Of a stretch of DNA of 13,146 nucleotides, positions 8,889 through 13,146 are shown one piece after another (the first letter of the stretch is position 1; every line of letters starts with the position of its first letter). Source of the DNA: Kiritimatiellales bacterium. Its GTDB lineage: Bacteria > Verrucomicrobiota > Kiritimatiellia > Kiritimatiellales > Pontiellaceae. The DNA is taken from positions 1 through 13,146 of the forward strand of contig JAUXGY010000014.1 of NCBI GenBank assembly GCA_030621805.1, read 5' to 3'. The translations under genes were made by a program, and so were the position numbers. Below the pieces are notes generated by a model, which worked only from the letters and a program-made list of their open reading frames with translations, did no database searches and had not been told where the DNA came from.

Positions 8889-10281
8889 TTTTTCGGCGCG
8901 CATAGAATGTATTCAAACGCTCCACGAGTATGCCCAACTTGATTTCGCTGCGTTGCCGATTGATTATACGGCCTTTGCCTGCACAGGCCTTACATTTCAA
9001 TGGCTGCGTTCCCCTGCCCTGACAATCACGGCATTCCCCGGAACCCCGGCACGTGGTGCAGTGGACCTTATCGCCACCGATTTCCAACTTTCGTTTGCCT
9101 TCGCCATCGCAACGGGAACATTTCCCACTTCCATCGCACTTCTGACAGCTTTGATCAATCCATCCGGTTCCACTGCACCTCTCGCATGGTTTTAGATATT
9201 TTGTGGAATCCAGCACTTCTGATTCAGGGAAGAGCACCTCCAGCATCAACTTAAAGCGCTTGGCTTCGCCATAATTCTCTTTCAGCAGGGAGTACATGAG
9301 ACCGGCAACCACCAGATTGGTATCCATTCCGCCCTCATACTCTTCTGAAGAGTAGTACTCCCGCGCAGGCTCATCGAGGCCGGGGAGCTTGGAAAGCATC
9401 TTGTCGAAGTGCGCCGAGGCACCCGACGAAATGGAAAAACCCCGATCCGGCCTGGCAATCATATTCACCTCACGAATAATCCGCCCTCTAAGGACTTCAC
9501 AATAGAGTTGGTTCACCAGCCGTCCCGCTCCCTTACATTCCCGGCAGGTCGTCGACGTAAGGTTCCCGTCACCTTTGCAAGCCAGACATTTCCCTGTTCC
9601 ACGGCACGCAGTGCATTGCAACAGAGTGTCCTGAAAAGTGGACTCCAGAGTTCCTTCCCCTTTGCATCTCAGACACTTGCCCGATCCATCGCAACGCCTA
9701 CAGGTTTTCTCCAAGCGGCCGTCGCCACCGCAGGTTGCGCAGGATATTAACAGTTGATCGATATCAACATACTCAAGTTCGTATTCATTTTCCTCGATGT
9801 AGAGGTGAAAGCGCTTGGCCTCTTTGCGATGGTCCAAAAGAAGGCTCTGCAACACCCCAAGCAGTAGGATTTTCTGATCGGCCATCTCCGTATAGTTCGT
9901 ACCCAAAGATAAATGGCGGACAGAGTCATCAAGTCCGGGAATCCCCCGAAGAACATCCATCACCTTATATCGATCCCGAGCGGGTTCCACTTTAGGTTTC
10001 GGATTGACGGATTGAACAACAACCAAACCTTCCTCTTCCGGTGGAGCCAAATAAACGGCCTTCCAATCGTCCGGAAGCAACTTAAAGTTGAGGAAATAGC
10101 TCCCCCCATCGTGCATGATCATCAGCCCTTGGGAACTGCGCTTCCAAACATATGCGTTGGCCAGAACGCTACCATTCGGCAACATGAACTCCGCCACCGG
10201 TGTATCCGTGAGAACCACAATCTCCTGGGCACCACAATGCAACGCCGCCACTAACATCACAACCACCAACACCTGTTTCAT
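8872..10281 (-). CDS. Secreted protein with duplicated DnaJ-type cysteine-rich (CxxCxGxG) modules
   Basis: I do not recognise a named function. The 469-aa protein starts with a signal peptide (hydrophobic 3-14, likely cleavage near 19), so it should act outside the cytoplasm. Residues about 30-78 form a small module of the pattern NGSVLANAYV...GLMIMHDGG...L, resembling an N-terminal module seen in exported PVC-group proteins. Then a module occurs twice: PGLD (115-118 and 300-303), a helical stretch ending EAKRF (154-158 and 339-343), and a block of six CxxCxGxG-type motifs (181-253 and 366-437). DnaJ has four such motifs and a J domain; here there are twelve and no J domain. In DnaJ these cysteines bind zinc and hold unfolded protein; here zinc binding or disulfides are both possible. 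AGGGAA lies shortly before the ATG. Its 3' end overlaps the prenyl synthase gene by 17 bases, and it diverges from rbfA. Confidence 0.85.
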   Translation of the reverse strand: MKQVLVVVMLVAALHCGAQEIVVLTDTPVAEFMLPNGSVLANAYVWKRSSQGLMIMHDGGSYFLNFKLLPDDWKAVYLAPPEEEGLVVVQSVNPKPKVEPARDRYKVMDVLRGIPGLDDSVRHLSLGTNYTEMADQKILLLGVLQSLLLDHRKEAKRFHLYIEENEYELEYVDIDQLLISCATCGGDGRLEKTCRRCDGSGKCLRCKGEGTLESTFQDTLLQCTACRGTGKCLACKGDGNLTSTTCRECKGAGRLVNQLYCEVLRGRIIREVNMIARPDRGFSISSGASAHFDKMLSKLPGLDEPAREYYSSEEYEGGMDTNLVVAGLMYSLLKENYGEAKRFKLMLEVLFPESEVLDSTKYLKPCERCSGTGWIDQSCQKCDGSGKCSRCDGEGKRKLEIGGDKVHCTTCRGSGECRDCQGRGTQPLKCKACAGKGRIINRQRSEIKLGILVERLNTFYARRKISVSE

Positions 10282-10370
10282 ATACGTTCCCTGTGGTTTT
10301 CTATTCCCTGAAAGAGTAGCGACCCTATGATTTCTCCAATGGCAATACAGACCAAAATATTCATATTTTT

Positions 10371-10401
10371 TTGCGGATTTTCCCAGTGTGTTGCCTATAG
10401 T
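10371..10401 (+). promoter_or_regulatory. Candidate promoter of the rbfA-truB-ribF operon
   Basis: TTGCGG (10371-10376) and TATAGT (10396-10401, in the context GCCTATAGT) could be -35 and -10 boxes, though the 19-base spacing is long. It lies 23 bases before the rbfA start, in the 143-base divergent gap. Weak but positionally sensible. Confidence 0.35.
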
Positions 10402-10424
10402 ACCGCCTTTTCAAGGAAACGCTT

Positions 10425-10820
10425 ATGGGAACACCACGTCTAGTCAGGGTCAACGAACTACTCAAACGAGAGATTGCGGAAGATATCCATCGCAACTTTT
10501 CCGGATCGAACTTCGACACAGCGGCCGTTACGGTCACCCGCGTCGATTGTGCAGCGGATCTACGCGATGCCAACGTCTTCATCTCCATCTTCGGGCACGA
10601 GGAGGATCGCGATCGCATGATCGCCTACCTCAACCGACACCGACAAGAAGTGATCCGGCTGATGATCAAACGCGTGAAGCTCAAATACACCCCGCGCCTG
10701 CACTTCGTGCTCGACGAGTCCATCGAAGGCGGTGACCGCATCCTTTCCATGCTAGCCGATATGGAGCGTGAAAACCCAAACGCCTTCAAGGACAACAAAG
10801 AGACCGATGAGAAATCGTAG
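10425..10820 (+). CDS. rbfA: Ribosome-binding factor A
   Basis: Small KH-like protein (131 aa, near the usual 115-135) that binds the 30S subunit and assists late 16S rRNA 5'-end maturation, important in cold adaptation in known bacteria. The family pattern is clear: RVNELLKREIAEDI (8-21), VTVTRVDCAADLRDANVFIS (35-54), then VIRLMIKRVKLKYTPRLHFVLDES (76-99) and the closing helix with ILSMLADM. The tail after residue 115 is short and charged. AAGGAA (10413-10418) precedes ATG 10425 by six bases. It overlaps truB by 14 bases, so the two are translationally coupled. Unlike the common nusA-infB-rbfA order, no infB lies upstream here. Confidence 0.95.
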   Translation: MGTPRLVRVNELLKREIAEDIHRNFSGSNFDTAAVTVTRVDCAADLRDANVFISIFGHEEDRDRMIAYLNRHRQEVIRLMIKRVKLKYTPRLHFVLDESIEGGDRILSMLADMERENPNAFKDNKETDEKS

Positions 10821-11532
10821 ACGCCGAGAACCCGACCCCTTCGATGGCATCTTGCTCGTCGATAAACCCACCGAATGGACTTCGCACGACGTCGTTGCCA
10901 AGGTCCGCAACCACTTTAAGTTCAGCAAGGTGGGCCACGGCGGCACACTCGATCCTCTTGCAACCGGTCTGCTCGTTCTGCTGATCGGAAAAGGCACCAA
11001 ACTCTCAGACCGTATCATGGGCGGCGATAAAACCTATGAAGGCACCATTCACCTTGGCGTGACCACCCACTCGCAGGATCGCGATGGCGAAGTCCTCAAA
11101 GAAAAAGATGCCTCGGCCATTACTCGCAAGCAAGTTGAAGCCGCCATCCAGAACTATCTTGGCGACATCGAACAGATTCCTCCAATGGTTTCCGCAATCA
11201 AGAAAGATGGAGTTGCACTCTATAAAATGGCGCGCAAGGGCATCGAGATCGAACGCAAATCCCGCAAGATTCACGTATTCAGCTTTGAGGTTACCGACTT
11301 CGAAAACCCGTTCGTGAAATTTCGCGTCAAAAGCACCAAAGGCACCTATGTCCGTACCCTCGCCCACGACCTCGGCAACGACCTTGGGGTCGGGGCCAGC
11401 CTTCACGCCCTACGCCGCACCGAATCTGGCCCCCTAAATCTGGAAAAAGCGCACCCGATGGAAGAAATCCTCGCCTGCGACCGCGAAACCATCGGTGAAA
11501 AAATGCTTCTTCTCAGCGATCTGATGCCATGA
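10807..11532 (+). CDS. truB: tRNA pseudouridine(55) synthase
   Basis: Converts U55 in the T loop of elongator tRNAs to pseudouridine. Motifs, numbered from ATG 10807 (241 aa): GILLVDKPTEWTSHDVV (14-30), KVGHGGTLDPLATG (41-54) with catalytic Asp49, KTYEGTIHLGV (75-85) with Tyr77, and KSTKGTYVRTLAHDLG (175-190). At 241 aa it lacks the C-terminal PUA-like extension of the ~310-aa E. coli enzyme; short forms also exist in Bacteroidetes. ATG 10807 is preferred to the in-frame ATG 10768: AAAGAG (10797-10802) lies four bases upstream, the basic MRNRRRR leads straight into the family's start, and the overlap with rbfA shrinks from 53 to 14 bases. The stop overlaps the ribF start as ATGA. Confidence 0.95.
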   Translation: MRNRRRREPDPFDGILLVDKPTEWTSHDVVAKVRNHFKFSKVGHGGTLDPLATGLLVLLIGKGTKLSDRIMGGDKTYEGTIHLGVTTHSQDRDGEVLKEKDASAITRKQVEAAIQNYLGDIEQIPPMVSAIKKDGVALYKMARKGIEIERKSRKIHVFSFEVTDFENPFVKFRVKSTKGTYVRTLAHDLGNDLGVGASLHALRRTESGPLNLEKAHPMEEILACDRETIGEKMLLLSDLMP

Positions 11533-12455
11533 AAATCATCCATTCATTAGAAGAATTCTCCGAGAACACCACGCCTGTGATTTTAGCGGCGGGTTGCTTC
11601 GACGGATTACATATTGGCCACCGCACCGTCATTCAGGTGGCGATCGACCGTGCACGCGCCTGCGGTGGAGAAGCATGGGTCTTTACCTTCTCCCCCCATC
11701 CTGCCCAGATACTCAGCCCCGAGCATGCACCTCCGCTCATCTTCACCACCGGGCAGCAGTTGCGGCATCTCCAGGAAATGGGCGTCGCCGGGTGTATTCT
11801 CCAACCCTTCACCCTCGAGTTCATGAAACAGGAGCCAACCGTCTTCTTTGACAACCTCTGCACCTATATCCCCGAACTTGCAGGCATCTCGGTCGGCGAG
11901 GATTGGTCGTTCGGAAAAAATCGATCCGGTAACCCCGCCCTGCTCACTCAGCTTTGCGGAGAGCAGAACATGTTCTTTTCTGCTCACCCGGCGATCTGCT
12001 GGAAGGATGAGCGAGTTTCAAGTACCCGCATCCGCGAAGCCATCAAACTGGGTCATTTCGAAGACGTCCTCGGCATGCTCGGCCAGCCCGTCAGCACCAT
12101 CGGAAAGGTCGTGCATGGAGAACAGATTGGCCGGGGCCTTGGCTATCCCACCGCCAACATTGATCCCGAAAACGACATGCTCCCACCGCGCGGCATCTAC
12201 GCCGCCCAACTGCGCATCGGACACCGACTTCACAACGCGGCCGCCTACATTGGCCATCGCGGCACCTTCCACGAAAATGAACCACAGGTGCTTGAAGTCC
12301 ACTTGATCGATGAGACTGATATCGACCTCTACGGCCAACAAGTGGAGGTCAGCTATCTTGAGTATATCCGTAGCGACCGGATCTTCGATGATGCCGAACA
12401 ACTCAAAAATCAGATCAAGGCCGACCTCGACGCCATTCGCACCATCCTTCAGTAG
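11529..12455 (+). CDS. ribF: Bifunctional riboflavin kinase / FAD synthetase
   Basis: Phosphorylates riboflavin to FMN and adenylates FMN to FAD. The 308-aa protein has the two standard domains. N-terminal nucleotidyltransferase: GCFDGLHIGH (22-31), TFSPHPAQIL (53-62), ISVGEDWSFGKNRSG (120-134) and SSTRIREAIKLG (164-175). C-terminal flavokinase: GEQIGRGLGYPTANI (197-211), RGIYAA (221-226), and LEVHLID (255-261) with the expected catalytic Glu256, ending in the RIFDDAEQLKNQI helix. The segment equivalent to the usual NIGxxPTF reads YIGHRGTFHENEP, a slight deviation. The start codon overlaps the truB stop by four bases (ATGA), a typical coupled junction, and truB-ribF adjacency is common in bacteria. 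It is probably the last gene of the operon. Confidence 0.95.
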   Translation: MKIIHSLEEFSENTTPVILAAGCFDGLHIGHRTVIQVAIDRARACGGEAWVFTFSPHPAQILSPEHAPPLIFTTGQQLRHLQEMGVAGCILQPFTLEFMKQEPTVFFDNLCTYIPELAGISVGEDWSFGKNRSGNPALLTQLCGEQNMFFSAHPAICWKDERVSSTRIREAIKLGHFEDVLGMLGQPVSTIGKVVHGEQIGRGLGYPTANIDPENDMLPPRGIYAAQLRIGHRLHNAAAYIGHRGTFHENEPQVLEVHLIDETDIDLYGQQVEVSYLEYIRSDRIFDDAEQLKNQIKADLDAIRTILQ

Positions 12456-12457
12456 TT

Positions 12458-12496
12458 CCAGCATCCCGGCTTTTTATCGGGCTGGGTTTGTTGTTT
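12458..12496 (+). terminator. Weak candidate terminator after ribF
   Basis: CCAG and CCCG (12458-12468, with a three-base bulge) can pair with CGGG and CTGG (12478-12485), and a T-rich stretch follows. The bulge and interrupted T-tract make it weak, but it sits three bases after the ribF stop. The rest of the 12456-12684 gap shows nothing coding. Confidence 0.35.
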
Positions 12497-12638
12497 CAGG
12501 ATATACCAGCTTACTCAGGAAACGTTCTTGATAAAAAGTCTCTCTTCTATTCGAAAGCTCCCCCCCTCAATCCATGCCTAGCTATATGAATTCGCGGCTC
12601 TTCATTTTCGTTTTAGGGTAACTTTTTCACTACACGGG

Positions 12639-12671
12639 TTGACGTTTATGCCGTTTTATTGTTGGTTATGT
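12639..12671 (+). promoter_or_regulatory. Candidate promoter of ssrA
   Basis: TTGACG (12639-12644) is a good -35 box. The matching -10 is less clear; an AT-rich GGTTATGT lies at 12664-12671, about 19 bases after the -35 and 14-20 bases before the mature tmRNA 5' end at 12685. Plausible from position. Confidence 0.4.
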
Positions 12672-12684
12672 CCCTCTCAGTACT

Positions 12685-13038
12685 GGGGGCGACTGGTTTC
12701 GACGGGTAAGTTGAAGCTTCAGTGGCGTGTCGAGGTTGGCCTCCAGGCCTCGTAAAAAGGAGTCCAAAACACATAAATGCTGACGAAAGTTACGCACTAG
12801 CGGCATAGTTCCGCTACGTCTCTACCTTGAAGCTTGTTAGGGGATAGAGGCGACGACAACAAGCTGGCGCCAAACCCGGGGATGCGGGGGGAGGAGCGAG
12901 AACCAACAGGATCCTAGCGACCAAAGTGGCCCGGACAGGCGGCAGCGGCGGCGGCGAATCCTTTAATGCCTGACTACACACGTAGAAGCTGCTGTGACTC
13001 TTATTCGGACGGGGGTTCGATTCCCCCCGCCTCCACCA
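12685..13038 (+). ncRNA. ssrA: Transfer-messenger RNA (tmRNA)
   Basis: One-piece tmRNA of 354 bases that rescues stalled ribosomes and tags the nascent chain for proteolysis, with SmpB. The 5' GGGGGCG (12685-12691) pairs with CGCCTCC (13028-13034), including the G3-U wobble that marks alanyl-tRNA synthetase substrates. The T arm is a five-pair GGGGG/CCCCC stem (13011-13015, 13023-13027) around TTCGATT, and CCA is encoded (13036-13038). The conserved GGTTTCGACGGG stretch near the 5' end (12695-12706) is typical. The tag reading frame is at 12779-12808. The large region between tag and T arm contains G/C-rich helices consistent with the pseudoknots. The gene has its own candidate promoter and lies 229 bases after ribF. 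Confidence 0.97.
12779..12808 (+). other. tmRNA tag-encoding frame (ADESYALAA, stop TAG)
   Basis: Starting at GCT 12779, the frame reads Ala-Asp-Glu-Ser-Tyr-Ala-Leu-Ala-Ala and stops at TAG 12806-12808. It ends in the protease-recognised YALAA and resembles the E. coli ANDENYALAA tag with one residue fewer. The resume codon is inferred from this similarity; in-frame upstream codons are also open. Confidence 0.8.
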
Positions 13039-13046
13039 TTCTTTTG

Positions 13047-13091
13047 TAAAGCCTTGCGGTTATTGGAATATCCAATGATAGCAAGGCTTTA
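13047..13091. terminator. Strong hairpin after ssrA, probable 3' processing or termination structure
   Basis: An 11-pair perfect stem (13047-13057 with 13081-13091) encloses a second six-pair stem (ATTGGA 13062-13067 with TCCAAT 13071-13076). It begins eight bases after the tmRNA CCA end. There is no T-run directly after it, so it may act as a terminator without a canonical tract or as a processing/stability structure. Beyond it, up to 13146, I see nothing. Confidence 0.5.
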
Positions 13092-13146
13092 TGCAACACT
13101 CCTTTGTTCCGTTGCGGGGACTCGGATTAAGTCCCCTTCAGAACGA

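Noticed and set aside
10221..10235. Lipoprotein signal on the cysteine-rich protein
   Set aside because: The Cys at residue 16 is preceded by Leu-His, not a lipobox; ordinary signal-peptidase I cleavage fits better.
10768..10806. Upstream ATG for truB
   Set aside because: It would overlap rbfA by 53 bases and add 13 residues with no family match; the ATG at 10807 has a nearby Shine-Dalgarno.
13005..13038. A separate tRNA gene at the end of the tmRNA
   Set aside because: The T arm and CCA belong to the tmRNA; its acceptor partner is at 12685-12691 and there is no anticodon arm.
13047..13091. Attachment-site or integrated-element boundary at the ssrA 3' end
   Set aside because: tmRNA genes are common integration sites, but there is no repeat of the ssrA 3' end and no integrase in the visible 108 bases downstream.

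Overview
The window looks like chromosomal DNA from a free-living bacterium of the PVC superphylum, most likely Kiritimatiellota or a close relative. This is inferred from three things: a membrane Ser/Thr kinase next to an ECF-type sigma factor, a DWG-type kinase active site, and a secreted protein whose N-terminal module resembles one I associate with Verrucomicrobia/Lentisphaerae/Kiritimatiellota proteins. No marker gene here settles the phylum. I see no insertion sequence, prophage or CRISPR array. Coding density is high and no gene-free stretch exceeds 300 bases; the largest gap is the 263-base divergent region 7765-8027.

Layout. Positions 78-4810 (+) hold a tightly packed run: a monofunctional MnmC2-like tRNA methyltransferase, a class I DAHP synthase (AroF/AroG family), a membrane Ser/Thr kinase with TPR-like and LRR-like C-terminal parts, and, after a 134-base spacer with an inverted heptamer-repeat element, an ECF-type sigma factor. 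A convergent spacer (4811-4936) carries a pair of inverted ~29-base hairpin repeats. It is followed by the terminator and gene of pyruvate, phosphate dikinase on the minus strand (5011-7764). Divergent from that is a short-chain prenyl diphosphate synthase (8028-8888, +). Its 3' end overlaps by 17 bases a convergent minus-strand gene for a secreted protein with twelve DnaJ-type CxxCxGxG motifs (8872-10281). Then rbfA-truB-ribF (10425-12455, +) form an overlapping operon, and ssrA (tmRNA, 12685-13038, +) closes the window, followed by a strong hairpin.

How the genes work together. Most are housekeeping: tRNA wobble modification, aromatic amino-acid entry, C3/C4 phosphotransfer, isoprenoids, ribosome maturation, tRNA pseudouridylation, FMN/FAD synthesis and ribosome rescue. 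The less ordinary parts are: (1) a kinase that lacks the VAIK lysine but has a lysine in the glycine-rich loop exactly where eukaryotic WNK kinases place theirs, adjacent to an ECF sigma factor; (2) degenerate heptanucleotide repeat arrays, one inside the mnmC-like gene and two forming an inverted pair upstream of the sigma gene; (3) a covarying palindromic repeat pair between convergent genes; (4) the duplicated secreted zinc-finger-like protein.
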